36,314 nucleotides of DNA, from assembly GCA_000415505.1 (NCBI GenBank), contig KE354250.1, positions 1-36,314 on the forward strand. The letters run 5' to 3'. This stretch comes from Streptomyces afghaniensis 772 (GTDB lineage Bacteria; Actinomycetota; Actinomycetes; Streptomycetales; Streptomycetaceae). A program made the position numbers and the translations under genes. Positions 16,678 through 24,647 of the stretch are shown here, piece after piece. Positions within the stretch are counted from its first letter, which is position 1, and every line of letters begins with the position of its first letter. Under the pieces are notes generated by a model that worked only from the letters and a program-made list of their open reading frames with translations, did not search any database and was not told the origin of the DNA.

Positions 16678-17664
16678 ATGAGTGCCGCAGACACCACCAC
16701 CCCTGCCAAGGTGCCGCCACCGCGGCAGGCACCGCCACCTCCCCCCGCCGAACTGCCACGGGCGAACCGGCCGTCGGGCGGGACCGCGGTCCCCTGGCTG
16801 CTGCTCGCGCCGTGCCTGCTGATCCTCGCCCTGGTCATGGGCTATCCGCTGGCCCGTCTGGTCACCCTGTCCTTCCAGAAGTTCGGGCAGTCCCAGCTGT
16901 GGGGCTTCCAGCCGGCCGAGTCGGTCGGGTTCGACAACTTCGCGAAGGTGCTGGGCGACGGCGAGTTCTGGACCGTCGTGGTCCGCACGGTCGTCTTCGC
17001 CGCCGGGGCCGTCGTCTTCACGATGGTGATCGGCATGGCGCTCGCCCTGCTGCTCCAACGGGTCTCCGGCTGGCTGAAGGTGCTCATCAACATCGTGCTG
17101 GTGGCCAGCTGGGGCATGCCCGTCATCGTGGCCACCACGGTCTTCAAGTGGCTCTTCGACTCGGACTACGGCGTCTTCAACGCGCTGCTCAGCAAGCTGC
17201 CCGGCGTCGAGATGATCGGCCACAACTGGTTCGCCAGCGGGCCCGAGGGCCTCGCCGTGATCATGCTGCTGGTGGTGTGGGGAGCCGTGCCGTTCGTGGT
17301 CATCACACTCAGCGCGGGTCTCACCCAGGTGCCGAAGGAACTGGAGGAGGCCGCCCGCCTGGACGGCGCCGGCGCCTGGGGCGTCTTCCGCTATGTCACC
17401 CTGCCCGTCCTCAAGCCGATCATCGTGATGCTCACGACCCTGTCGGTCATCTGGGACATGGGCGTCTTCCCCCAGGTGTTCGTCATGCGCAACGGCCACC
17501 CCGAGCCGGAGTTCCAGGTCCTCAACACCTACTCCTACGACCGGGCGTTCGTCGTCAACGACTACGCCCAGGGCTCGGCGATCGCGCTGATCACCGTCCT
17601 GCTGCTGCTCGGCGTGGTCGCCGTCTACATGCGGCAGATGCTGAAGATCGGAGAGGTCGAATGA
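16678..17664 (+). CDS. dasB: DasB, ABC transporter permease for chitobiose
   Basis: This is one of the two membrane subunits forming the channel for DasA-delivered chitobiose. The 328-residue protein has a proline-rich cytoplasmic N-terminus of about 35 residues and six predicted helices. The EAA loop reads KELEEAARLDGAGAWGVFRYVTLPVLKP (about residues 219-246), which contacts the shared ATPase. The ribosome site GAGGAG precedes ATG 16678. It overlaps dasC by four bases (ATGA, 17661-17664). It belongs to the MalF-type family of binding-protein-dependent sugar permeases. Confidence 0.95.
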   Translation: MSAADTTTPAKVPPPRQAPPPPPAELPRANRPSGGTAVPWLLLAPCLLILALVMGYPLARLVTLSFQKFGQSQLWGFQPAESVGFDNFAKVLGDGEFWTVVVRTVVFAAGAVVFTMVIGMALALLLQRVSGWLKVLINIVLVASWGMPVIVATTVFKWLFDSDYGVFNALLSKLPGVEMIGHNWFASGPEGLAVIMLLVVWGAVPFVVITLSAGLTQVPKELEEAARLDGAGAWGVFRYVTLPVLKPIIVMLTTLSVIWDMGVFPQVFVMRNGHPEPEFQVLNTYSYDRAFVVNDYAQGSAIALITVLLLLGVVAVYMRQMLKIGEVE

Positions 17665-18500
17665 GCAGCACTCTGACCGGCCGCCGGGCGCCGAAGCTCT
17701 GGTGGAACGTCCTCGGCCTCCTGGTCTTCGTCACCGCGGGATTCCCGCTCTACTGGATGCTCAACACGGCGTTCAAGCCCGCCGAGGACGCCATCGACCC
17801 GGACCCGAGCCTGCTGCCGACCGGCATCACCTTCGCCAACTTCGGCCGGGCGCTGGACATCGCCGACTTCTGGGGCCCGGTGGGCCGCAGCATGGTGGTG
17901 TCGCTGGCGGTGGTCGTCATCGGCATGGTCGTGGGGCTGCTGGCCGCGCTCGCCATCTCGCGCTTCGCCTTCCGGGGGCGCAAGATCGTGATCGTGGGCA
18001 TCCTCGCGGTCCAGATGGTCCCGCTGGTCGCCATGATCATCCCGGTGTTCCTGCTGCTCAACGACCTGGGCCAGTACGACCGGCTGACGGGCCTCATCAT
18101 CACGTACCTGACCTTCATCCTCCCGTTCACCGTGTGGACGCTGCGGGGCTTCATCGTCAACATCCCGAAGGAACTCGAGGAGGCCGCCATGGTCGACGGC
18201 TGCTCCCGCACGGGCGCCTTCCTCCGGGTCGTCTTCCCGCTCCTGGCCCCCGGCATGGTCGCCACCTCGGTCTACGGCTTCATCCAGGCCTGGAACGAGT
18301 ACCTGTACGCCCTGATGCTGCTCAGCCAGAAGAACCAGACGGCGACCGTCTGGCTCGGCAACTTCACCACCAAACACGGCACCGAATACGCCCCGATGAT
18401 GGCCGGCGCCACGATGATGGCCGTGCCGATCGTCGCCCTCTTCCTCCTCGTCCAGCGCAAGATGGCCGCGGGCCTGACCGCGGGCGCCGTGAAGGGATGA
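17661..18500 (+). CDS. dasC: DasC, ABC transporter permease for chitobiose
   Basis: This is the second permease of the chitobiose importer (MalG type). The 279-residue protein has six predicted helices. The first is near residues 14-33 (WWNVLGLLVFVTAGFPLYWM). The EAA loop reads PKELEEAAMVDGCSRTGAFLRVVFPLLAPG. The start ATG 17661 overlaps the dasB stop. The C-terminus (LVQRKMAAGLTAGAVKG) is typical of MalG homologues. DasD begins nine bases after its stop, so dasBCD are probably one transcript. Confidence 0.95.
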   Translation: MSSTLTGRRAPKLWWNVLGLLVFVTAGFPLYWMLNTAFKPAEDAIDPDPSLLPTGITFANFGRALDIADFWGPVGRSMVVSLAVVVIGMVVGLLAALAISRFAFRGRKIVIVGILAVQMVPLVAMIIPVFLLLNDLGQYDRLTGLIITYLTFILPFTVWTLRGFIVNIPKELEEAAMVDGCSRTGAFLRVVFPLLAPGMVATSVYGFIQAWNEYLYALMLLSQKNQTATVWLGNFTTKHGTEYAPMMAGATMMAVPIVALFLLVQRKMAAGLTAGAVKG

Positions 18501-18509
18501 CCTCACCCC

Positions 18510-20045
18510 ATGACGACACTCGCCGGCGGTACCGACACGCTCACCCGTGACGCCCTGACGGTCCTCCAGCCCGGCTTCACCGGAACCACCGCCCCCGACT
18601 GGCTGCTGCGCCGGCTCGGCGAGGGCCTCGCCTCCGTCGGCCTGTTCGGCCGCAACATCGCCTCGCCCGGCCAACTGGCCGCGCTGACCGCGCAACTGCG
18701 GGCCGAACGCGACGACGTCCTGGTCGCGATCGACGAGGAAGGCGGTGACGTGACGCGCCTGGAGGTGCGGACCGGCTCCTCCTTCCCGGGCAACCACGCC
18801 CTCGGCGCGGTGGACGACGTGGAGCTGACGCGCCAGGTCGCCCACGAACTGGGCCGCCGTCTTGCGGCCAGCGGCGTGAACCTCAACTGGGCCCCGTCCG
18901 CCGACGTCAACTCCGACCCGCGCAACCCGGTGATCGGCGTCCGCTCCTTCGGCGCCGACACCGACCTGGCCGCCCGGCACACCGCCGCGTACGTGACGGG
19001 CCTGCAGTCGGCCGGAGTCGCCGCCTGCACCAAGCACTTCCCGGGCCACGGCGACACGGCCGTCGACTCCCACCACGCCCTCCCGCGCATCGACGTCCCC
19101 GCGGACGTGCTGACCGATCGTGAACTGACCCCGTTCCGCGCGGCCATCGCCGCCGGCAGCCGGGCCGTGATGAGCGCCCACATCCTGGTCCCGGCCCTGG
19201 ACCCCGACCGCCCGGCCACCCTCTCCCGCCGCATCCTGACCGGCCTGCTGCGCGGCGAACTCGGCTACGACGGCCTCATCGTCACCGACGGCATGGAGAT
19301 GCGGGCCATCGCGGGCACCTACGGCATCGAACGCGGCAGCGTCCTCGCCGTCGCCGCCGGTGCCGACGCGATCTGCGTGGGCGGCGGCCTGGCCGACGAC
19401 GCGACCGTACGGCGCCTGCGCGACGCCCTGGTCGCGGCGGTCCGCACGGGCGAGCTGCCCGAGGCACGCCTGGCCGAGGCCGCGGACCGGGTCCGGGCGC
19501 TGGCCCGCTGGGCGAGCACGGCCGGCCGCGCCCCCGGGGAGACCCACGGCAGCGAGATCGGCCTGCACGCCGCCCGCCGCGCCCTCACGGTCACCGTCGC
19601 CCCGGGCCTCGGGACCCCGGAGACCTTCAAGCCCCTCACCGAACCGCCCTACGTCGCCGCACTCACCCCCGTCGCCAACATCGCGGTGGGCGACGAGACC
19701 CCCTGGGGCATCGCCGCCGAACTCGTCCACCTCCTGCCGGGCACGGTGACGGGCAGCTTCTCGGCGGAGGGCGGCAACGAGAGCGATGCCGGTGCCGGTG
19801 AGAGCGCCGGACGGGCGGCCCTCGAGGCAGCCGGTCCGCGCCGCATCGTCGCCGTCGTCCGCGACGAACACCGCCATCCCTGGATGGCGGCGGCCCTCGA
19901 CACCCTGCTGGCCGCCCGCCCCGACACCATCGTGGTCGAGATGGGCGTCCCCCAGGCCGCGCCCCGCGGCGCCCTGCACATCGCCACCCACGGCGCGGCC
20001 CGCGTCTGCGGCCGGGCGGCGGCCGAGGTGATCGCCGGGGTGTAG
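18510..20045 (+). CDS. dasD: DasD, family GH3 beta-N-acetylglucosaminidase
   Basis: The enzyme is expected to cleave imported chitobiose to two GlcNAc. It is 511 residues without a signal peptide, so it acts in the cytoplasm. The NagZ-type GH3 signature KHFPGHGDTAVDSHHALP carries the His-Asp acid/base dyad, and the nucleophile Asp is in VTDGMEMRAI. The (beta/alpha)8 domain covers roughly residues 10-340. The C-terminal part is a flavodoxin-like extension of less clear function. It follows dasC by nine bases and completes the uptake-and-hydrolysis operon. The S. coelicolor homologue is described as DasD with this activity, as I recall. Confidence 0.93.
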   Translation: MTTLAGGTDTLTRDALTVLQPGFTGTTAPDWLLRRLGEGLASVGLFGRNIASPGQLAALTAQLRAERDDVLVAIDEEGGDVTRLEVRTGSSFPGNHALGAVDDVELTRQVAHELGRRLAASGVNLNWAPSADVNSDPRNPVIGVRSFGADTDLAARHTAAYVTGLQSAGVAACTKHFPGHGDTAVDSHHALPRIDVPADVLTDRELTPFRAAIAAGSRAVMSAHILVPALDPDRPATLSRRILTGLLRGELGYDGLIVTDGMEMRAIAGTYGIERGSVLAVAAGADAICVGGGLADDATVRRLRDALVAAVRTGELPEARLAEAADRVRALARWASTAGRAPGETHGSEIGLHAARRALTVTVAPGLGTPETFKPLTEPPYVAALTPVANIAVGDETPWGIAAELVHLLPGTVTGSFSAEGGNESDAGAGESAGRAALEAAGPRRIVAVVRDEHRHPWMAAALDTLLAARPDTIVVEMGVPQAAPRGALHIATHGAARVCGRAAAEVIAGV

Positions 20046-20058
20046 GCCTGTCGGGTCG

Positions 20059-20106
20059 CAACCTACTGGGTTGTAAAGCTACTTCCGAATGTAGTACTTC
20101 TTATAC
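20059..20106 (+). promoter_or_regulatory. Promoter and operators of the XRE-membrane protein pair
   Basis: CAACC-TACTG-GGTTG (20059-20073) is a perfect inverted repeat. CTAC-N8-GTAG (20079-20094) is a second one, and TACTTC occurs twice (20080 and 20095). A plausible -35 TTGTAA (20071-20076) and -10 TAGTAC (20092-20097) would start the RNA at or next to ATG 20107; no ribosome site exists, so the message is probably leaderless. The repeats fit an autoregulatory site. Confidence 0.5.
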
Positions 20107-20355
20107 ATGAGCGAGCAGGTGCACAACAGGCTGGCCGTGGTGCGCGCCGAACGGAAGGTGTCGCGGCAGAGCCTGGCCGAGGCAGTGGGAGCCCACTATC
20201 AGACCATCGGCTACATCGAGCGAGGGCAGTACAACCCGAGCCTCGACCTGGCACTGAGGATCTCGAAGTTCTTCGGTCTGCCGGTCGAGGCCCTGTTCTC
20301 CCTCGAACCGTTCCGGCCGCTCACGGACGAGGTCTACGGGAGGAACCAGCCATGA
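20107..20355 (+). CDS. Small XRE-family DNA-binding protein
   Basis: This 82-residue protein is essentially one Cro/CI-type helix-turn-helix (RQSLAEAVGAHYQTIGYIERGQYNPSLDLALRISKFFGLPVEALFSLE, residues about 20-67). It resembles the YozG/transcription-repressor class found with membrane proteins of the DUF2178-like or DUF3796-like kind. The start ATG lacks a ribosome site and follows a -10-like box, pointing to leaderless translation. It overlaps the next gene by four bases (ATGA, 20352-20355). This minimal regulator plus membrane protein module is widespread but poorly understood; the signal is unknown. Confidence 0.85.
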   Translation: MSEQVHNRLAVVRAERKVSRQSLAEAVGAHYQTIGYIERGQYNPSLDLALRISKFFGLPVEALFSLEPFRPLTDEVYGRNQP

Positions 20356-20894
20356 CGACGACACGCCTGACCCGCTACGACCGGAGCATGCTGCGGCTCA
20401 TGAACGACCGCCGCGGCCAGGCCTGGTACGCCACGGCGGCACGCCGGCGTCTGGCCGTCGCCGCGCACGTCACCCTCACCGTGGCCATCGGCGCACTGAT
20501 GACCCACTTCTTCCTCGCCAAGGGCGAGCTGCTGTGGCCCGTCGCCGTGATGGCGGTGCTGCTGCTGCCCTGGATGGTCGCGACCGGCGTCATCAACGGC
20601 GCCACCCGGGGCCTGCTGGAGCTGCGCGAACACGTACTGGACGAGCGGCAGTCGGCGGAACGCAGCCGCGTCCTGGCCCGGGCCCACCGCATGACGACCC
20701 TGCTCCTGGCCGCGGCGGCGATCGCCCTGCTGATCACGGGCGGTGTCGAAGGCGACGCTCCGAAGGCCTACGCCGCACCCCTCCTCATCGCCGTCCTCGT
20801 CGTCCACTGGGTCATGCCGCTGTGGGTGGCCGGCCTGCTGGCCCAGGACGAGCCGGCCGACGACGAGGCCATGGAGGCAGGACAGCACAACTAG
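20352..20894 (+). CDS. Integral membrane protein paired with the XRE regulator
   Basis: This protein of 180 residues has four predicted helices (about 33-50, 55-75, 115-132, 137-158). Between helices 2 and 3 is a charged cytoplasmic segment (LLELREHVLDERQSAERSRVLARAHR). The LDERQ motif in that loop is typical of membrane proteins paired with small XRE regulators. The function is not known. The start overlaps the XRE stop. The end overlaps the convergent nagB stop: the shared bases CTAG (20891-20894) give TAG on both strands, so no terminator lies between them. Confidence 0.8.
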   Translation: MTTTRLTRYDRSMLRLMNDRRGQAWYATAARRRLAVAAHVTLTVAIGALMTHFFLAKGELLWPVAVMAVLLLPWMVATGVINGATRGLLELREHVLDERQSAERSRVLARAHRMTTLLLAAAAIALLITGGVEGDAPKAYAAPLLIAVLVVHWVMPLWVAGLLAQDEPADDEAMEAGQHN

Positions 20895-21676
20895 ATGCCC
20901 TGCCACTCCGGCTTGTTGGCGTAGGTGTGCCGGAAGTAGTCCGCCAGCTTCAGCTTCGACGCGGCGGCCTCGTCGACCACGACGGTCGCATGCGGGTGGA
21001 GCTGGAGCGCGGACGCGGGGCACACCGCGGCGACCGGTCCCTCCACCGTCGCCGCGACCGCGTCCGCCTTGCCCTCGCCGGTGGCGAGCAGCACCAGGTG
21101 CCGGGCCTCCAGGATGGTCCCGATGCCCTGGGTGATCACGTGGTGCGGCACCTGGCCGATGTCGCCGTCGAAGAAGCGCGCGTTGTCGATCCGGGTCTGC
21201 TCGGTCAGCGTCTTGATCCGCGTCCGCGACGCCAGCGACGAACACGGCTCGTTGAACCCTATGTGCCCGTCGGTCCCGATCCCGAGCAACTGCAGGTCCA
21301 CGCCCCCGGCGTCCGCGAGCGCCTTGTCGTACGCCTCGCACGCGCCCTGCACGTCCTCGGCCGTGCCGTCCGGCCCCGTGAACTGGTCCATCCCGATGCC
21401 GAGCGGCTCCAGCACCTCACGGCGCAGCACCGAGCGGTACGACTCCGGATGGTCGGCGGGCAGCCCCACGTACTCGTCGAGCTGGGCTATCCGCGCCCGC
21501 GTGACGTCCACGGCACCGGAGCGCACCTTGGCCGCCAGCGCCTCGTACACGGGCAGTGGCGTCGAGCCGGTCGCCACGCCGAGCAGGGCGCCGGGCTTGC
21601 GCCGGAGCAGCTGGGCCATGGCCTCGGCGATGAGCTCGCCGCCCGCCTTGGCGTCCGGAACGATGACAACTTCCAC
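20891..21676 (-). CDS. nagB: Glucosamine-6-phosphate deaminase (NagB, classical family)
   Basis: NagB converts glucosamine-6-phosphate to fructose-6-phosphate and ammonia, the step linking aminosugars to glycolysis. The 261-residue protein has the full active site: ATGSTP (35-40), LDEY with Asp67, and GIGTDGHIGFNEP with Asp136, His138 and Glu143 (equivalent to E. coli D72, D141, H143, E148). GTG 21676 is the likely start; the ribosome site is weak (CAGG). A dre at 21732-21747 lies 56 bases upstream, between nagB and the divergent SIS gene, so DasR should control at least nagB. Its substrate is close to the DasR effector, closing a feedback loop. Confidence 0.96.
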   Translation of the reverse strand: MEVVIVPDAKAGGELIAEAMAQLLRRKPGALLGVATGSTPLPVYEALAAKVRSGAVDVTRARIAQLDEYVGLPADHPESYRSVLRREVLEPLGIGMDQFTGPDGTAEDVQGACEAYDKALADAGGVDLQLLGIGTDGHIGFNEPCSSLASRTRIKTLTEQTRIDNARFFDGDIGQVPHHVITQGIGTILEARHLVLLATGEGKADAVAATVEGPVAAVCPASALQLHPHATVVVDEAAASKLKLADYFRHTYANKPEWQGI

Positions 21677-21731
21677 GCTGGGCCTGCCGATCTGAGAGGG
21701 ATGCTCAACTGGACTGATCCTGGGAGGGGGA

Positions 21732-21747
21732 TGTGGTTTAGACCAAT
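21732..21747. promoter_or_regulatory. dre (DasR site) between nagB and the SIS gene
   Basis: TGTGGTTTAGACCAAT matches about 14 of 16 positions of the DasR consensus A(G/C)TGGTCTAGACCA(C/G)T. It is the only dre in the 256-base divergent gap and could serve both genes. Confidence 0.85.
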
Positions 21748-21932
21748 CCAAGGCCAATCTAACAGAGCGGCGGCGCCGCTCCCAGGGTGAATGCAGCCGG
21801 TCCCACAGGGGCAGCCGCTCGGTGCCGGCCAGCTCTCCGGCAGGTGAACAGCACCGGTCCCGCGTGGCCGTTCCGCGGTGCGGGGGAGTGGAATGGGAGC
21901 TGCATCCGCCCGCGCCCCGAAGGAACCCCGCC

Positions 21933-23003
21933 ATGACCGCCGCCACACCGGACACCCCCAGCGAGCGCCCGGGCCGGATCATGGCCCGGGAGATGGCGGA
22001 GCAGCCCGCCGTCCTGCGCCGGATCCTGGCCGACGGCGCCCCGGCCATCCGGGACGTGGCACGGCGGATCGCCGCCCGCGCTCCCCGCTTCGTCCTGCTG
22101 ACCGCCCGCGGCACCTCCGACAACGCCGCCCTCTACGCCAAGTACCTCCTGGAGATCCGGCTCGGCCTGCCCTGCGGACTCACCTCGATGTCCACCACCA
22201 CGGCCTACGGCGCCCGGCCCGACCTCACGGACGTCCTCGTCGTCACCGTCAGCCAGTCCGGCGGCTCTCCCGACCTGGTCGCCTCGACGCGGGCCGCCCG
22301 CCAAGCCGGTGCGATCACGCTCGCCGTCACCAACAACCCGGACTCGCCGCTCGCCGGCGTCTCCGAGTACCACATCGACATCATGGCCGGGCCGGAGAAG
22401 GCCCTCCCCGCGACCAAGACGTACACCGCCTCCCTTCTCGCGCTCTACCTGTTCGTCGAGGGCCTGCGCGGCGGCGACGGCACGCCCGCGCACGTCCTGC
22501 CGGACCTCGCAGGGCACCTGCTAGCCCGGCAGGACGAGGTGCGCGCCCTCGCCGCCCGCTACCGCTTCGCCGAGCGCATGGTGATCACCTCGCGCGGCTA
22601 CGGCTACCCCACGGCCAAGGAGGCCGCCCTCAAGCTGATGGAGACCAGCTACATCCCCGCCCTCTCCTACTCCGGCGCCGACCTGCTGCACGGGCCGCTC
22701 GCCATGGTCGACAACGTCTCCCCGGTCATCGCCGTGGTCACCGACGGCAAGGGCGGCGAAGCGCTCCAGCCGGTCCTCGACCGGCTGCGCGGACGCGGTG
22801 CCGACCTGGTCGTCATCGGCCCCCGGCATCAGGTCGAGCAGGCGTCGGCCGGCTTCGTCCTGCCGACGGAGGACGTCGCCGAGGAGGTGCAGCCCGTCCT
22901 GGAGATCATTCCCCTCCAGCTCCTCGCCTACGAGGTCACCATCGCCCGCGGCCAGGACCCGGACGCGCCCCGGGCGCTGGCGAAGGTGACGGAGACTCGT
23001 TGA
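21933..23003 (+). CDS. SIS-domain sugar isomerase/deaminase, NagB-II or AgaS-like
   Basis: This 356-residue protein consists of two SIS domains (about 45-180 and 205-345) and no glutaminase domain, so it is not a full GlmS. Motifs include ARGTSDNAALYAKY, SQSGGSPD (phosphosugar binding), EKALPATKTYTASLLALY, SRGYGYPTAKEAALKLMETSYIPA and the C-terminal ARGQDPDAPRALAKVTETR. Overall the pattern resembles the SIS-type glucosamine-6-phosphate deaminase NagB-II of Shewanella more than GlmS. The start ATG 21933 has GAAGGA upstream. It is divergent from nagB with a shared dre, so it is likely in the DasR regulon. The reaction could be deamination, isomerisation, or aminosugar-phosphate synthesis from ammonia. 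Confidence 0.85.
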   Translation: MTAATPDTPSERPGRIMAREMAEQPAVLRRILADGAPAIRDVARRIAARAPRFVLLTARGTSDNAALYAKYLLEIRLGLPCGLTSMSTTTAYGARPDLTDVLVVTVSQSGGSPDLVASTRAARQAGAITLAVTNNPDSPLAGVSEYHIDIMAGPEKALPATKTYTASLLALYLFVEGLRGGDGTPAHVLPDLAGHLLARQDEVRALAARYRFAERMVITSRGYGYPTAKEAALKLMETSYIPALSYSGADLLHGPLAMVDNVSPVIAVVTDGKGGEALQPVLDRLRGRGADLVVIGPRHQVEQASAGFVLPTEDVAEEVQPVLEIIPLQLLAYEVTIARGQDPDAPRALAKVTETR

Positions 23004-23033
23004 CTACGTGAGCGACTCGTTGACTAGGTGAGC
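22994..23033. repeat. Tandem 20-bp duplication across the SIS and SDR gene ends
   Basis: GACTCGTTGACTACGTGAGC (22994-23013) is followed directly by GACTCGTTGACTAGGTGAGC (23014-23033), one mismatch. The first copy contains the SIS stop TGA; the second contains the SDR stop (CTA on this strand). A slippage duplication has separated two formerly abutting convergent ends. Confidence 0.85.
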
Positions 23034-23776
23034 GAACCCCCCGTCACATCCACCCAGCTCCCCGTGACCCAGCGCCCTGCGTCCGAGACCAGGAACGCCA
23101 CCACGTCGGCGACGTCGGCCGGCTCTCCCACTCCGCCCAGCGCCGAATACGCCGCGGCCTTCGCCCAGCCGTCGGCGCTGCCGTGCAGCAACGGGGCCGT
23201 GTTGTCCGTGTCGATGATCCCCGGCGCCACCGAGTTCACCGTGATGCCCCGAGGGCCCAGCACCTTGGACAGGTCCCGTGAGAGGACGTCCAGCGCGCCC
23301 TTCGTCATCGCGTACGCCATGTTGTCCGGCATCGCCGCCGTGCGGGCCAGCCCCGAGGAGATGTTGACGACCCGGCCGCCGTCCCGCAGCCGGCTCATGC
23401 CCTGCTTGAGTATGAAGAACGGCGCCTTCACGTTCACCGCGAAGACCTTGTCGTACTCCGGCTCCTCCAGCTCATGGATCGGCGGCGTGTTGCCGATCCC
23501 CGCGTTGTTCACCAGGATGTCCAGCCCGTCCGCGTGCCGGTCGAACTCCGCCCACAGCGCCTCGGCATCCCCCGGCAGGCCCAGCTCCACGCCCACCGCG
23601 AACGCCGAGCCGCCCGCCGCCTCGATCGCCGCGACCGTCTCCTTCGCCGCCGTCTCGTTCCTGCCGTAGTGCACCCCGACCCGCGCACCGTCGCGCCCCA
23701 GCCGCTCGGCGATCCCTCGCCCGATGCCCCTGCTCGCGCCCGTGACGAGTGCCGTCCTGCCCGTGAGCACGCCCAT
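23024..23776 (-). CDS. Short-chain dehydrogenase/reductase
   Basis: This 250-residue classical SDR has the cofactor motif TGASRGIG (12-19), structural NNAG (90-93), catalytic Ser141, Tyr155 and Lys159 (YxxxK), and a C-terminal WVDVTGG. The basic pattern after the glycine motif (HYGRN) suggests NADPH. It resembles FabG-like 3-oxoacyl reductases, but the substrate is unknown; the TetR gene beside it suggests a stress- or compound-induced role. The start ATG 23776 has AGAAGGGGG upstream. The divergent 88-base gap contains two matching operator dyads, so it is very likely repressed by the neighbouring TetR protein. Confidence 0.9.
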   Translation of the reverse strand: MGVLTGRTALVTGASRGIGRGIAERLGRDGARVGVHYGRNETAAKETVAAIEAAGGSAFAVGVELGLPGDAEALWAEFDRHADGLDILVNNAGIGNTPPIHELEEPEYDKVFAVNVKAPFFILKQGMSRLRDGGRVVNISSGLARTAAMPDNMAYAMTKGALDVLSRDLSKVLGPRGITVNSVAPGIIDTDNTAPLLHGSADGWAKAAAYSALGGVGEPADVADVVAFLVSDAGRWVTGSWVDVTGGSLT

Positions 23777-23800
23777 GGCGGCGCCCCCTTCTCTTTTTAC

Positions 23801-23860
23801 TAGCGGTCGCTACAGAAATGACCGTACCCCACCCCGGCGACATTTCTCTAGTGCCCGCTA
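23801..23860. promoter_or_regulatory. Paired TetR operators between the SDR and TetR genes
   Basis: TAGCGGTCGCTA (23801-23812) is a perfect palindrome. TAGTGCCCGCTA (23849-23860) is its near match. Including flanks, 23801-23820 and 23841-23860 form a 20-base inverted repeat with 16 matches. One dyad overlaps the SDR promoter side; the other abuts TATAAA (23859-23864) before the TetR start. Confidence 0.7.
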
Positions 23861-23873
23861 TAAAATGCACTCC

Positions 23874-24542
23874 ATGGTGAACGACGACGGGACCGCGAGG
23901 GCCGAGAGGCACGGAACCGCGACAGGCAACGGCAAGGGACGGCCCCGCGGCCGCCCCCGCTCCTTCGACCGCGAGACGGCGCTGGAGAAGGCACTCCTGG
24001 CCTTCTGGGAGCACGGCTACGAGGCCACGTCCGTCTCCGACCTCACCCGCGTCATGGACATCGGCGCCCCCAGCCTCTACGCCGCATTCGGCGACAAGCG
24101 GTCCCTCTTCGAGGAGGTCGTCCAGGTCTACGGCACGAGGTACGGCTCGTTCGCCGACCAGGCCCTCGCCGAGGAGCCCACCGCCCGGGACGCCGTCGAG
24201 CGCATGCTGCGCGAGGCCGCGACCGCGTACACGGAACCCGGCCACCCGCACGGCTGCCTCGTCGTCCACGCCGCCGCGAACTGCTCGACCCCCGAGGTCG
24301 AACAGTCGCTGCGGGACCGCCGCAACGCCAACATCGCCGCGTTCGAGAGCCGTATCAGAGCCGATGTCGCCGCCGGCGTGCTGCCCCCGGGTACCGACTG
24401 CGCCGCCCTGGCCCGGCACACCGGAGCGATGATCCAGGGCATGTCACAACAGGCGCGGGACGGGGCGAGCCGGGAGGAACTGGAGGCGGTCGTGGAAATT
24501 GCCATGTCCATCTGGCCCCGCACAGGAACCCACACGCGTTAG
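23874..24542 (+). CDS. TetR-family transcriptional regulator
   Basis: This protein of about 222 residues has an N-terminal basic tail (RPRGRPRSFDR), a TetR helix-turn-helix (TALEKALLAFWEHGYEATSVSDLTRVMDIGAPSLYAAFGDKRSLFEEV, residues about 35-82) and a C-terminal helical domain of the TetR_C_16/AcrR-like type with HGCLVVHAA. Ligand unknown. No ribosome site precedes either ATG 23865 or ATG 23874. TATAAA at 23859-23864 would place the RNA start at about 23871-23874, so I favour a leaderless message from ATG 23874. The conserved divergent SDR is the obvious target. The operator at 23849-23860 implies autoregulation. Confidence 0.88.
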   Translation: MVNDDGTARAERHGTATGNGKGRPRGRPRSFDRETALEKALLAFWEHGYEATSVSDLTRVMDIGAPSLYAAFGDKRSLFEEVVQVYGTRYGSFADQALAEEPTARDAVERMLREAATAYTEPGHPHGCLVVHAAANCSTPEVEQSLRDRRNANIAAFESRIRADVAAGVLPPGTDCAALARHTGAMIQGMSQQARDGASREELEAVVEIAMSIWPRTGTHTR

Positions 24543-24551
24543 GCTGCCGGG

Positions 24552-24569
24552 GGGACGCAGGCGTGTCCC
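24552..24569 (+). terminator. Short hairpin after the TetR gene
   Basis: GGGACGC (24552-24558) pairs with GTGTCCC (24563-24569), with one G-T wobble and a 4-base loop, nine bases after the stop. No T-tract. Modest evidence. Confidence 0.45.
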
Positions 24570-24610
24570 ACCAGTCGGAGAATTAACAACAACGAACAGC
24601 CTCCAACGCA

Positions 24611-24640
24611 TGGACACCCACGAGTGGTCTAGTCCACAAT
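24611..24640 (+). promoter_or_regulatory. Promoter with embedded dre for the small RNA
   Basis: TGGACA (24611-24616, 5 of 6 to TTGACA) and CACAAT (24635-24640) are 18 bases apart. The dre AGTGGTCTAGTCCACA (24623-24638, 14 of 16 to consensus) lies between them and covers most of the -10. This is the same layout as at dasA, so DasR should repress it directly and aminosugars should induce it. Confidence 0.7.
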
Positions 24641-24647
24641 GCGTGAC

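Noticed and set aside
15184-17499. Very long open frame on the minus strand opposite dasA and dasB
   Set aside because: It is a shadow of high third-position GC. Its translation is low-complexity and Gly/His/Asp-rich, and it contradicts the clear das genes on the plus strand.
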